Positions 1 through 7,750 of a stretch of 32,771 bases of DNA are shown here, in pieces. A model generated the notes under the pieces. The model was not told where the DNA came from, searched no databases, and saw only the letters and a program-made list of their open reading frames with translations. Position numbers and translations under genes: made by a program. Within the stretch, counting starts at the first letter, position 1. Every line of letters starts with the position of its first letter. Source of the DNA: Clostridia bacterium (GTDB lineage Bacteria > Bacillota > Clostridia > Oscillospirales > CAG-272). The stretch is from contig JAFVUF010000017.1 of NCBI GenBank assembly GCA_017502875.1, forward strand, positions 1 through 32,771, in the 5' to 3' direction.

Positions 1-1455
1 AAGCGCGGCGACAAGAGTGTCATACTTGTTTACCGATGATTTATTCATCGCCTGGCTAAGTATTTCGGAGGAAACGAGCATTTCCTTATCACCGAGAGAG
101 GTCTTGCCGTCAAGCCAGGTTATCTTATCGTTTCCGATAACTGGGATAAGCTCGGAATTACCGACTCTGCTCAGATACAAGCTGCCTCCTCCGAACATAT
201 CGTCAGACGAGGAGTCGGTCTTGAGATTAACACTCCAATACATGCTTTCGCCGAGCTGAGCGGACTCGCTCCACCACTTTTCCATATTTCTGGACATACT
301 GGTTATTGCGCTTTCGGTAACGTAACCGAGGCAGTGGTAACTGTGGTTTAAAGTGTTGATTTGATAGCGACTTAAATTGACTTTTGTATCTATAACAGCT
401 GTTATTTTAAATGTGTATATACCCGTACCCACGCTAATTGTAAGATGTTTGCCGATAATTGAGTTTTCACCTGCGGTATCCATTGTTAGATTTGCGGCGG
501 TGATCACCTCATTTGTGCTTGTGTTTTTGAAACCGTATCTTTTGAATTGAGTGTATATGAATTCTGTTATTGCAATCTCATCGTCATCAGCTGGCAGAAC
601 TCCAACGTATTCAAATCCAAGTTCAGAAAGCATCTCGGTGGTTATTGGAACAAATCCAAAAAGCTTGCCTTCATTATCAAATGTGTTGATATTCTGGGCA
701 AAATTCATGTTATCCGATATTGAAATGCTCTTGTTCATTCTCGCGCTACCGTTAAATACGGGAGTGAAATTAACGCCGAGCTTCTGATTGAGCGCCGAAA
801 GGTCGTTTAAGCTCATCGAATCGCCCTCGTAATCGGTATCTTTAAGCTCGTCTTTAGACCATGTTTCTCGTCTAATTCCCAAGGTTACGGTTGCTATCTC
901 TATATTAGAGTTAATTATTTCGTTTACTATGTCGCTTATTGGGGTGCTAACACCAGAGTTTATTGCTGTCCATTTTGCTTTGAGCGTCATGTCCGATGTA
1001 ACAATATGTCCAGCGAAGCTCCATTTTTCAGTTCCTAAGTACCATCCATCAAAAGTATAACCTTCCTTTGTGGGCGCAGTAGGCTCGGTAGCTTTTTGTC
1101 CGTCCTCAACCGTTTGCGCCTCAACAGACGTTCCGCCGTCGCTGTCAAAAGTAACTATATGTGTGGTAGGGCTTGCCCACTTGGCTTTCAAAGTCATATC
1201 CGATGTAACTATATGTCCGCCGAAGCTCCATTTTTCAGTTCCCAAGTACCACCCATCAAAAGTATATCCCTCTTTTGTAGGCACAGTCGGCTCGGTAGCT
1301 TTTTTACCGTCCACAACCGTTTGCGCCTCGACAGCCGTTCCGCCGTCGCTGTCAAAGGTTACAGTGTATGTAACAGGCTCGTCCTCACAGGCAGTCAAAG
1401 CTGCAAAGGACAGCGCAAGTATGCAAACAATTAGTAAAGCGAGTCTTTTTTTCAT
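1..1455 (-). CDS. Lipoprotein with two InlB-type repeats and MacB/FtsX-like ectodomain (3' end outside window)
   Basis: The frame is open from an ATG at 1455 to the window edge, giving 485 residues with no stop, so the C-terminus is unseen. A GGAG lies about 7 bases upstream of the ATG. Residues 1-23 are a lipoprotein signal ending in the lipobox LTAC (Cys23), so the protein is probably anchored outside the membrane. Residues 32-93 and 101-162 are two near-identical InlB B-repeats (Listeria-Bacteroides repeat, motif GYTFDGWYLG). Residues from about 200 resemble the periplasmic/extracytoplasmic domain of FtsX/MacB-type ABC permeases (for example DDDEIAITEFIYTQFKRYGF and a following IIGKHLTI...YTFKITAVIDT stretch). 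This second assignment is from pattern memory and is less sure. No transmembrane segment after the signal is seen in the visible part. It could be a free lipoprotein or the N-terminal part of a permease. Confidence 0.8.
   Translation of the reverse strand, partial: MKKRLALLIVCILALSFAALTACEDEPVTYTVTFDSDGGTAVEAQTVVDGKKATEPTVPTKEGYTFDGWYLGTEKWSFGGHIVTSDMTLKAKWASPTTHIVTFDSDGGTSVEAQTVEDGQKATEPTAPTKEGYTFDGWYLGTEKWSFAGHIVTSDMTLKAKWTAINSGVSTPISDIVNEIINSNIEIATVTLGIRRETWSKDELKDTDYEGDSMSLNDLSALNQKLGVNFTPVFNGSARMNKSISISDNMNFAQNINTFDNEGKLFGFVPITTEMLSELGFEYVGVLPADDDEIAITEFIYTQFKRYGFKNTSTNEVITAANLTMDTAGENSIIGKHLTISVGTGIYTFKITAVIDTKVNLSRYQINTLNHSYHCLGYVTESAITSMSRNMEKWWSESAQLGESMYWSVNLKTDSSSDDMFGGGSLYLSRVGNSELIPVIGNDKITWLDGKTSLGDKEMLVSSEILSQAMNKSSVNKYDTLVAAL
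970..1362 (-). repeat. Two tandem 207-bp coding repeats (InlB B-repeats)
   Basis: Two copies of a 62-residue block, offset by 69 codons, lie in the lipoprotein gene (1362-1177 and 1155-970). They differ at 5 of 62 residues, so the duplication is recent or kept uniform by recombination. Confidence 0.9.
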
Positions 1456-1614
1456 ATTATATCTCCAAATAAAGGCTATTTTAATGAAACACGATGTAAT
1501 TATATCACAAATTTTCCCATTTGTAAACCCAACAGATGAAATTTGTACTCCGTAAATCCACCATTTTTTACAAATATTTTTTATAATACGGCCTAAAAAA
1601 CAGTAAAAATAATA

Positions 1615-1643
1615 TTGACAAGAAAAGCCGTTTGTGGTATCAT
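1615..1643 (+). promoter_or_regulatory. Promoter of guaA
   Basis: TTGACA at 1615-1620, a 17-base spacer and TATCAT at 1638-1643 precede the GMP synthase gene. The leader of about 35 bases is too short for a riboswitch. The 1456-1614 stretch is AT-rich and I see nothing else in it. Confidence 0.8.
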
Positions 1644-1684
1644 ATTTAACATAAAGAAAGCTATAAATTCGGGAGGATATTTAT

Positions 1685-2686
1685 ATGGATTCTAACAGAA
1701 GACCTGAGACAATGGAGCGCATAACCACAAAGGAGCTTGCGGACAAGTTTATTGCCGAGCAGATAGAGGCTGTTCGAGCGCAGGTAGGAGAGAAGAAGGT
1801 GCTGCTCGCGCTTTCGGGCGGTGTTGACAGCTCCGTCGTTGCCGCGCTTCTTATCAAGGCTATCGGTAAGCAGCTCGTCTGCGTTCACGTTAATCACGGA
1901 CTTATGCGTAAGAACGAGAGTGAGGGCGTCGTTGAGCTTTTCAGAAATCAGCTTGACGCTAACCTTATTTACGTTGACGCTACCGACCGTTTCCTTGACC
2001 TCTTAGCAGGCGTAAGCGATCCTGAGAGCAAGAGAAAGATAATCGGTAAGGAGTTCATCGAGGTCTTTGCTGATGAGGCGAGAAAGCTTGAGGGTGTTGA
2101 ATTCTTGGCTCAGGGCACTATCTATCCCGACATTCTTGAGAGCATAAAGCAGGCGGAGGGCAAGAAGGCGGTTAAGTCTCACCACAACGTCGGCGGACTT
2201 CCCGAGGACCTTAAATTCGAGCTTGTTGAGCCTGTAAAGCTTCTGTTTAAGGACGAGGTCAGAGTAGTCGGCGAGGCGCTCGGACTTCCTCACGCAATGG
2301 TCTACCGTCAGCCGTTCCCGGGCCCCGGACTTGGTGTACGCTGTCTCGGCGCCATCACAAGGGACCGTCTCCACGCGCTCCGCGAGGCAGACGCAATTCT
2401 TCGTGAGGAGTTTGATATAGCAGGTCTTGCCGGAAAGGTATGGCAGTATTTCGTAATAATTCCCGACATCAAGAGCGTTGGCGTTAAGGACGAGAGCCGT
2501 TTTGAAGGCTGGCCTGCCATTATCCGCGCTGTAAATACCAAGGACGCAATGAGCGCAACCATCGAGGAGATACCGTATTCTATCCTTAATAAGATAACCG
2601 CGCGTATCACAAGCGAGGTCGAGGGCATTAACCGTGTCCTTTACGACATCACGCCTAAGCCTACGGGAACTATCGAGTGGGAATAA
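1685..2686 (+). CDS. guaA: GMP synthase, ATP-pyrophosphatase subunit (stand-alone GuaA C-terminal part)
   Basis: This enzyme adenylates and aminates XMP to GMP in purine biosynthesis. The 333-residue product has the PP-loop SGGVDSS at 44-50, and the usual GMP synthase dimerisation domain ending in KPTGTIEWE. It is therefore complete at its C-terminus. It lacks the roughly 190-residue N-terminal class I glutamine amidotransferase domain of the usual 510-residue bacterial enzyme. A GGAGG at 1671-1675 and a good promoter directly upstream argue that the short form is the intact gene and not a truncation. Ammonia should come from a separate glutaminase subunit, as in archaeal two-subunit enzymes, or from free ammonia. 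No such subunit is in the window. An internal ATG at codon 10 is an alternative start. Confidence 0.93.
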   Translation: MDSNRRPETMERITTKELADKFIAEQIEAVRAQVGEKKVLLALSGGVDSSVVAALLIKAIGKQLVCVHVNHGLMRKNESEGVVELFRNQLDANLIYVDATDRFLDLLAGVSDPESKRKIIGKEFIEVFADEARKLEGVEFLAQGTIYPDILESIKQAEGKKAVKSHHNVGGLPEDLKFELVEPVKLLFKDEVRVVGEALGLPHAMVYRQPFPGPGLGVRCLGAITRDRLHALREADAILREEFDIAGLAGKVWQYFVIIPDIKSVGVKDESRFEGWPAIIRAVNTKDAMSATIEEIPYSILNKITARITSEVEGINRVLYDITPKPTGTIEWE

Positions 2687-2702
2687 ATCTCAAGTGAACA
2701 GC

Positions 2703-2731
2703 ATTTGGCGAAGCTTTTTGCTTCGCCAAAT
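2703..2731 (+). terminator. Hairpin after guaA
   Basis: A 12-bp perfect stem (2703-2714 with 2720-2731) and a 5-base T loop follow guaA. The T-tract after it is short and interrupted (TTGT), so termination may be partial and allow some read-through to the symporter gene. Confidence 0.6.
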
Positions 2732-2759
2732 TTGTAAATAAAAAGGAATAGGAAAACTT

Positions 2760-4163
2760 ATGAAATTTCTTGAAAAATTGATAGGTAACGTAAACGACGC
2801 GCTTTACGGGTATATCCTGATAATAATACTTCTTCTGGCAGGAGTTTATTTTACGGTCAGAACGAAATTTTCGCAGTTCAGACTGCTTCCCGCGCAGATA
2901 AAGGCGTTAACCGAAAAGCCGAAAGGGAAGAAGGGTGTCTCGTCATTTCAGGCGCTTATGGTATCAACCGCATCGAGAGTCGGTACAGGAAACATCGTCG
3001 GAGTTGCCGCGGCTATATGTATAGGCGGCTTTGGATCGGTGTTCTGGATGTGGGTAATCGCCATCATAGGCGGCGCGAGCGCGTTAATTGAAAGCACGCT
3101 TGCGCAGATATATAAGAAAAGAGGGCCTGACGGTTGCTACGGCGGCCCCGCTTACTATATCGAGCAGGGACTTAAATGCCGAACTCTCGGTATAGTGTTT
3201 GCGATTTTTCTTATCATTACCTATGGCTTTGGCTTCAATATGCTCGCTTCCTACAATCTGCAATCAACCTTTAAAGCCTATTCGTTTTACAACACTACGT
3301 ATTCCCCGTGGATAATCGGACTTGTTCTCGCCATTGCGGTGGCGTACTGTCTGCTTGGCGGAGGAAAGAGAATACTTAAAGCGACAAGCGTGCTCGTTCC
3401 CGTAATGGGCTGCGCGTATATACTTATATCGCTTTTAGTCATCGTCCTGAATATAAAGAATTTGCCTGAGGTTTTCGTGCGTATTTTTTCCGAAGCGTTT
3501 AACGTTTCAGCAATATTCGGAGTGTTCAGCGGCTCGTGCGTTATGCAAGGGATAAAGAGAGGACTTTTCAGTAATGAAGCGGGAGTCGGCTCTGCGCCTA
3601 ACGCCTCGGCGTCAGCGGACGTTGAGCATCCCGTTAAGCAAGGACTTGTTCAGGTGCTTTCGGTGTTTATTGACACACTGCTCGTATGCTCTGCCACCGC
3701 TTTTATGTGTATGTGCTCTGGGGTAGAGCCAAATGTCAGTCTTGACGGCGCTGCCTACGTGCAAAGCGCGATTTCGTCAACGCTCGGCGTGTTTGGACCT
3801 GTATTTATTACGGTTGCGATGATACTGTTTGCGTTCACCACACTGCTTGGAAACCTCTACTATGTTGAGCAGTGCTTCTTCTATATTTTTAAGCGTAAGC
3901 CGGGCAAGGTGTTTGATATTGCTTACCGCATAGTAGCATCGCTTATCATTCTGCTTGGCGCGGTTCTCAGCGCCGATCTGCTTTGGGGAATAGCCGACGT
4001 AACTATGGGCGCCATGACGCTTATAAATATCCCCGTAATATGTATTCTCGGTAAATACGCTATAAGAGCCTTGAAGGATTATGAAAATCAGCGAAAGCAA
4101 GGTATCTCTCCCATATTCAAATCAAAGGATATAGGCATTGACGGACTTGATTATTGGAACTAA
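2760..4163 (+). CDS. AGCS family sodium:alanine (or glycine) symporter
   Basis: This is a membrane symporter that takes up a small neutral amino acid with sodium. The 467-residue length is typical for the family. Family motifs are visible: GTGNIVGVAAAICIGG in the N-terminal part and the signature SNEAGVGSAPNASASA near residue 280. About 10-11 hydrophobic helices are spread over the chain and a short basic tail is at the C-terminus. A weak AGGAATAGG ribosome site lies just upstream of the ATG. It sits alone between two hairpins, downstream of guaA on the same strand. The exact substrate (alanine, glycine or another) cannot be read from the sequence. Confidence 0.93.
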   Translation: MKFLEKLIGNVNDALYGYILIIILLLAGVYFTVRTKFSQFRLLPAQIKALTEKPKGKKGVSSFQALMVSTASRVGTGNIVGVAAAICIGGFGSVFWMWVIAIIGGASALIESTLAQIYKKRGPDGCYGGPAYYIEQGLKCRTLGIVFAIFLIITYGFGFNMLASYNLQSTFKAYSFYNTTYSPWIIGLVLAIAVAYCLLGGGKRILKATSVLVPVMGCAYILISLLVIVLNIKNLPEVFVRIFSEAFNVSAIFGVFSGSCVMQGIKRGLFSNEAGVGSAPNASASADVEHPVKQGLVQVLSVFIDTLLVCSATAFMCMCSGVEPNVSLDGAAYVQSAISSTLGVFGPVFITVAMILFAFTTLLGNLYYVEQCFFYIFKRKPGKVFDIAYRIVASLIILLGAVLSADLLWGIADVTMGAMTLINIPVICILGKYAIRALKDYENQRKQGISPIFKSKDIGIDGLDYWN

Positions 4164-4169
4164 CATAAC

Positions 4170-4195
4170 AAAACTCCCGACTTTTCGGGAGTTTT
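4170..4195. terminator. Bidirectional terminator between symporter gene and ridA
   Basis: An 11-bp perfect stem (4170-4180 with 4185-4195) and a 4-base loop have A-runs on the left and T-runs on the right. It can therefore end both the plus-strand symporter transcript and the minus-strand ilvA-ridA transcript. Confidence 0.9.
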
Positions 4196-4217
4196 GTTTG
4201 TATTTATAGAATTTAAC

Positions 4218-4589
4218 TTATACCTCCGCCACAACCTCAACCTCAACGAGTACGTCCTTAGGCAGCTGTTTAGCGGCTACGCAGGAGCGCGCGGGTTTAC
4301 CCGTGAAATATGTACCGTAGACCGCATTGAACGCCGCAAAATCCTCCATATTTTTGAGGAAGCAGGTGGTCTTAACCGCCTTTTCAATAGAGGTTCCTGC
4401 AGCTTCCAGAACAGCCTTTAAGTTCTCGCATACCTGCCTTGTCTGTCCCTCGATGTCAGTGGCCTCAACAGCAGCGCTTGCGGGATTAATAGCAATCTGT
4501 CCCGATGTGAAAACAAGGTTACCTACCTTTATAGCCTGACTGTAAGGGCCTATTGCTTCGGGGGCGTTCTTTGTGTATATCTTTTCCAT
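4218..4589 (-). CDS. ridA: RidA family 2-iminobutanoate/2-iminopropanoate deaminase
   Basis: RidA hydrolyses the reactive enamine/imine products released by PLP-dependent dehydratases such as IlvA, giving 2-ketobutyrate or pyruvate. The 123-residue length is typical of the YjgF/YER057c/UK114 family. The conserved substrate-binding Arg (Arg101, in GKPARSCV) and the Glu (Glu116, in VLVEVEVV) are present, corresponding to the Arg105/Glu120 pair of the E. coli protein. A GGAG ribosome site precedes the ATG. The gene starts 16 bases after the ilvA stop on the same strand, so the two are almost surely cotranscribed, and this fits the known functional pairing. Confidence 0.95.
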   Translation of the reverse strand: MEKIYTKNAPEAIGPYSQAIKVGNLVFTSGQIAINPASAAVEATDIEGQTRQVCENLKAVLEAAGTSIEKAVKTTCFLKNMEDFAAFNAVYGTYFTGKPARSCVAAKQLPKDVLVEVEVVAEV

Positions 4590-4605
4590 AGCGTAATCTC
4601 CTTTT

Positions 4606-5799
4606 TTAAACCAGATGGAAGCCCTCTGCTTTGAGAGCGTTCTTTATCTGCTCAATGTGGTCGTAATTTCTTGTTTCAATGGCAAGACGTAAGAAGCAGC
4701 CGTTAATGTCGGTTGTCTCACTTGCTCTTTCGTGATGAACGGAAACAACGTTACCGCCGCACTTGGCGATAATTTCGGAAACAGTCATAAGCTGACCGGG
4801 CTTATCCATAAGCTCAATGCAGAGCGTGCAGTTTCTGCCGGAGGTCATAAGACCGCGCTTGATAACACGGGAGAGTATAGTAACGTCGATATTACCGCCC
4901 GAAACAACAGCAACGACCTTTTTGCCCTTTACGTCAATCTTATCAAAGAGAATTGCGGCGATAGAGGTAGCGCCTGCGCCCTCGGCTATCATCTTATGCT
5001 GCTCGATAAGAGTGAGGATAGCGGTGGAAATTTCGTCCTCGGTAACGGTTACAATCTCGTCAACGTACTCGGAAATTAGCTTAAAGGTATTGACACCCGG
5101 CTCCTTTACCGCGATACCGTCTGCAATGGTTGAAACGCTGTCAAGGCGCTCAATTTTGCCGTGTTTGATAGAATTATACATACTCGGAGCGCCGGTTGCC
5201 TGAACGCCGTAGACCTTTATCGAGGGTTTAAGCTTTTTCAGAGCATATGCAACGCCCGAAATAAGTCCGCCTCCGCCTATCGGAACGACAACGGCGTCAA
5301 CGTCGTCAAGCTCGGAGATGATTTCAAGACCGATAGTACCCTGACCGGCGATAACGTTCTCGTCGTCAAACGGGTGAACGAAGGTATAGCCCTTTTCGTC
5401 GCGAAGACGGAGAGCCTCGCGGTATGCGTCGTCGTAAACGCCCTTTACCATATTAACCTCAGCTCCGTAGCTCTTGGTAGCCTCGACTTTGGAGATAGGA
5501 GCGCCGTCGGGAAGACAGATAAGCGACTTTATGCCGTATTTAGAAGCGGCAAGAGCGACTCCCTGAGCGTGATTTCCCGCGGAGCAGGCGATAACGCCGT
5601 GAGATTTTTCCTCATCGGTGAGCTGGGAAATCATATATCCCGCGCCTCTGACCTTAAACGAGCCTGTTACCTGAAGATTTTCGGGCTTAATGTATAGCTC
5701 GCAGTCGGGGTTAATCTTCGGCGCGCGAATCAGATTTGTCTGGCGAACGACCTTTTTAAGGACGTGCGAGGCGTGATAGATTTTATCAAGTGAAAGCAT
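4606..5799 (-). CDS. ilvA: Threonine ammonia-lyase with C-terminal ACT domain
   Basis: This PLP enzyme converts threonine to 2-ketobutyrate and ammonia, feeding isoleucine synthesis or threonine catabolism. The PLP lysine is in GSFKVRGAG, the phosphate-binding loop is PIGGGGLISG, and the last 80 residues form an ACT domain (CTLCIELMDKPGQLMTVSEI). The single ACT domain and roughly 400-residue length match the short type common in Firmicutes. I chose the ATG at 5799 (397 aa) because AAAGGA is 9 bases ahead of it. An ATG at 5808 abuts the AAAGGA directly and is less likely. It heads an operon with ridA and has a near-perfect promoter. Confidence 0.94.
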   Translation of the reverse strand: MLSLDKIYHASHVLKKVVRQTNLIRAPKINPDCELYIKPENLQVTGSFKVRGAGYMISQLTDEEKSHGVIACSAGNHAQGVALAASKYGIKSLICLPDGAPISKVEATKSYGAEVNMVKGVYDDAYREALRLRDEKGYTFVHPFDDENVIAGQGTIGLEIISELDDVDAVVVPIGGGGLISGVAYALKKLKPSIKVYGVQATGAPSMYNSIKHGKIERLDSVSTIADGIAVKEPGVNTFKLISEYVDEIVTVTEDEISTAILTLIEQHKMIAEGAGATSIAAILFDKIDVKGKKVVAVVSGGNIDVTILSRVIKRGLMTSGRNCTLCIELMDKPGQLMTVSEIIAKCGGNVVSVHHERASETTDINGCFLRLAIETRNYDHIEQIKNALKAEGFHLV

Positions 5800-5843
5800 T
5801 GTTTTCATTCCTTTAAACTATGTAAAAATATAAATCAAGCATT

Positions 5844-5872
5844 ATTATAATACATTTTTAAGGAATTGTCAA
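5844..5872 (-). promoter_or_regulatory. Consensus promoter of ilvA-ridA
   Basis: On the minus strand TTGACA (5867-5872), a 17-base spacer and TATAAT (5844-5849) form an exact sigma-A consensus, about 45 bases ahead of the ilvA start. There is no room for a T-box or a long attenuator in the leader. Confidence 0.9.
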
Positions 5873-5888
5873 GGTGGAAAGTAAATAT

Positions 5889-6359
5889 TTAGATAATAAT
5901 GTTGAGATCATAATTATTAAATTCGTTTTCAAAATTTTCTAAGTCATAGTCATCAAAGCTTTCACTTGGGGGAGTTTTTGATTGCCACCAAGCAACTTCA
6001 AGCTCTTTTAATTTTGAATCTATTATGCGTGAGTTTTTAGGGCACATATCAAGGTAAGGGTTCATAGCTATCATCGCATCAATAATGTCAGGATCATCTA
6101 TTGCCTCATTTACGTAGATAAGCTCGTAAACAATATCGTAAAACTCCTCGGTTACCGTAGCATATCTAAGCTGCTCTTCCTCTAAAAGAACAGCTTCCTT
6201 ACCGTACTTTTCAATTCTTTTCAGGGTGTATTCCTTCATATCCAAAAAACTATCAAGGATTGCGGTTGGTAATGACAAGTCATTCTTAAAGCATATTCCG
6301 TTTTTACAGTATGTACAGTTTTCGTGTTTGCAGTTTGCGCAGTAGAATTTCTTTTTCAT
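5889..6359 (-). CDS. Small hypothetical protein with N-terminal five-cysteine cluster
   Basis: I do not recognise this 156-residue protein. The start at ATG 6359 has GGAG 8 bases ahead. Upstream in-frame codons reach into a hairpin and are unlikely to be translated. The N-terminus carries Cys7, Cys10, Cys15, Cys18 and Cys23 (CX2C-X4-CX2C-X4-C), suggesting a metal-binding, probably zinc, knuckle. The middle is predicted to be helical and charged (around residues 40-110), and the C-terminus is acidic and Asn/Asp rich. It has no signal peptide or membrane segment, so it is probably cytoplasmic. A terminator-like hairpin in its leader suggests regulated expression. The protein is followed by the ilvA promoter on the same strand. 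Confidence 0.7.
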   Translation of the reverse strand: MKKKFYCANCKHENCTYCKNGICFKNDLSLPTAILDSFLDMKEYTLKRIEKYGKEAVLLEEEQLRYATVTEEFYDIVYELIYVNEAIDDPDIIDAMIAMNPYLDMCPKNSRIIDSKLKELEVAWWQSKTPPSESFDDYDLENFENEFNNYDLNIII

Positions 6360-6397
6360 TTCTTTTTCTCCTTTTAAATATGAATGAAATTTTGTAT

Positions 6398-6437
6398 AAA
6401 AAAAGAACACCCTACCGCATGGAAAAATCGGTAGGGT
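6398..6437 (-). terminator. Terminator-like hairpin in the leader of the Cys-cluster gene
   Basis: A 9-bp perfect stem (6429-6437 with 6409-6417) and an 11-base loop are followed on the minus strand by GTTC and seven T. It lies between a minus-strand promoter and the ribosome site of the 5889-6359 gene, where a transcription attenuator would sit. Confidence 0.65.
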
Positions 6438-6452
6438 AATCCTTTTGCGAGA

Positions 6453-6480
6453 ATGATATCACGTTTTTTTGAAAATGCAA
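6453..6480 (-). promoter_or_regulatory. Putative promoter of the Cys-cluster gene
   Basis: TTGCAT (6475-6480), a 16-base spacer and TATCAT (6453-6458) read on the minus strand. It is weaker than the other promoters in the window. Transcription would start only about 10 bases before the hairpin at 6409-6437. Confidence 0.5.
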
Positions 6481-6553
6481 TAGCTTTTTTGTAATTTACA
6501 ATTTGTTTACAAAATATTTCACATACATAGCTTAGCGAAGCGACAAAATTGTC

Positions 6554-6582
6554 TTGCATTATACAAAAAAATATGTTATACT
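6554..6582 (+). promoter_or_regulatory. Promoter of the tyrosine recombinase gene
   Basis: TTGCAT (6554-6559), a 17-base spacer and TATACT (6577-6582) stand about 50 bases before the start codon at 6636. Confidence 0.7.
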
Positions 6583-6635
6583 TTAAACAAGTAGATTTGC
6601 CTAGTATAGTGTTTACGCAGGGGAAGTGATAAGTA

Positions 6636-7652
6636 ATGTACAAAAATCTTGAATGCGCGGTACCGGATATCCTTATCGAATACTCTCAGTATTTGAGGGT
6701 AATAAAGAACCGTTCCGTAAGGACAATTGAGCAGTATCAGAATGATCTTGTGCTTTTTCTCTGCTTTCTTAAAGCGAAATTTGACGGACTGTCAACCGAG
6801 CCGGAGGACTATATAAAGGTTGATATTTCTCAAATAGATGCAACCTTTCTCAATAAAGTGAGAAGTGAACACGTATACAGCTTCCTTTCCTACGTTGCTG
6901 ATAAGCGTGGCAACAAGGCGAGCGCGAGAGCAAGAAAGCTTACTGCTATAAAGTCTTTTTTTAAATATCTCACCGTAACCACAAGGCAGTTAAAGGACAA
7001 CCCCTCTAAGGATATTGACGCCCCAAGTCAGCGAGCGCCGCTTCCGAAATTTCTTTCACTTGACGAGTCTATCGAGCTTTTACAGGCGGTTAAGAACGAT
7101 ACTGAATCCAAAACAAAGGAACGTGATTTCGCCATTCTTACTCTGTTTCTTAACTGCGGAATGAGACTTTCCGAGCTTGTCGGTCTTAATCTTTCGGACT
7201 TTGATAAGGAGCTTACTGTGGTAAGGGTTCTCGGAAAGGGCTCAAAGGAGAGAATGATATACCTAAATAATGCGTGCAAGTCGGCTATTGAGGATTATAT
7301 TCCAATAAGAAACAGTGATGCGCAAATAAAGGATAAAAACGCCTTGTTTATCAGCTCGCGTCAGCATAACAGAATAAGCAATAAAACAGTTCAGTGGCTG
7401 GTTAAGAAGTATTTGGAGCTTGCCGGACTTGGAAACAAGCATTATTCCACGCATAAGCTAAGGCATACCGCCGCAACGCTTATGTATAGAACAGGCAAGG
7501 TAGACGTAAGGGTTTTGAAGGACATTTTAGGTCATGAGCAGCTAAATACAACGCAGATATACACTCACGTAAGCGACGAGAGTATGAGAAGCGCAATGAT
7601 GGAAAACCCGCTTTCCGAGATGAAAATTGAAGGAAGCAAAATTGAAGATTAA
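6636..7652 (+). CDS. Tyrosine recombinase, XerC/XerD-like
   Basis: This is a site-specific DNA recombinase of the phage-integrase family. Residues 10-115 form the N-terminal SAM-like core-binding domain and residues 135-325 the catalytic domain. All catalytic residues can be placed: Arg177 (GMRLSELVGL), Lys201 (GKGSKERMI), His273 and Arg276 (HKLRHTAA), His300 (LGHEQLNTT) and Tyr309. At 338 residues it is slightly longer than typical XerC/D, with an insert near residues 48-70. Its close packing among housekeeping genes, without excisionase or att repeats, points to a chromosomal Xer-type protein and not a mobile-element integrase. I cannot tell XerC from XerD by sequence alone. A GGGGAAG ribosome site lies upstream of the ATG. 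Confidence 0.9.
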   Translation: MYKNLECAVPDILIEYSQYLRVIKNRSVRTIEQYQNDLVLFLCFLKAKFDGLSTEPEDYIKVDISQIDATFLNKVRSEHVYSFLSYVADKRGNKASARARKLTAIKSFFKYLTVTTRQLKDNPSKDIDAPSQRAPLPKFLSLDESIELLQAVKNDTESKTKERDFAILTLFLNCGMRLSELVGLNLSDFDKELTVVRVLGKGSKERMIYLNNACKSAIEDYIPIRNSDAQIKDKNALFISSRQHNRISNKTVQWLVKKYLELAGLGNKHYSTHKLRHTAATLMYRTGKVDVRVLKDILGHEQLNTTQIYTHVSDESMRSAMMENPLSEMKIEGSKIED

Positions 7653-7665
7653 ATATACATATCAA

Positions 7666-7699
7666 GGAACGCTCCGTGCTATTTGGCACGGAGCGTTCC
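7666..7699 (+). terminator. Perfect 14-bp hairpin after the recombinase gene
   Basis: 7666-7679 pairs perfectly with 7686-7699 around a 6-base loop. There is no T-tract on either side, so it may be an mRNA-stabilising or processing hairpin between the two plus-strand genes and not an intrinsic terminator. Confidence 0.5.
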
Positions 7700-7750
7700 A
7701 AGGTTTAAGGGGAAAACGACATATTTCGGTAAAAAACGAAAGGAAAGTCT

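Noticed and set aside
1070-1555. Plus-strand ORFs with repeated sequence opposite the lipoprotein gene
   Set aside because: They are the antisense of the two InlB repeats; the minus-strand frame has a signal peptide, ribosome site and recognised repeats.
1456-1684. Guanine riboswitch before guaA
   Set aside because: The promoter at 1615-1643 leaves a leader of only about 35 bases, too short for the aptamer.
6636-7652. Integrase of a mobile element
   Set aside because: No att-like direct repeats, excisionase, relaxase or cargo are next to it. It lies among housekeeping-type genes and looks like a chromosomal Xer protein.
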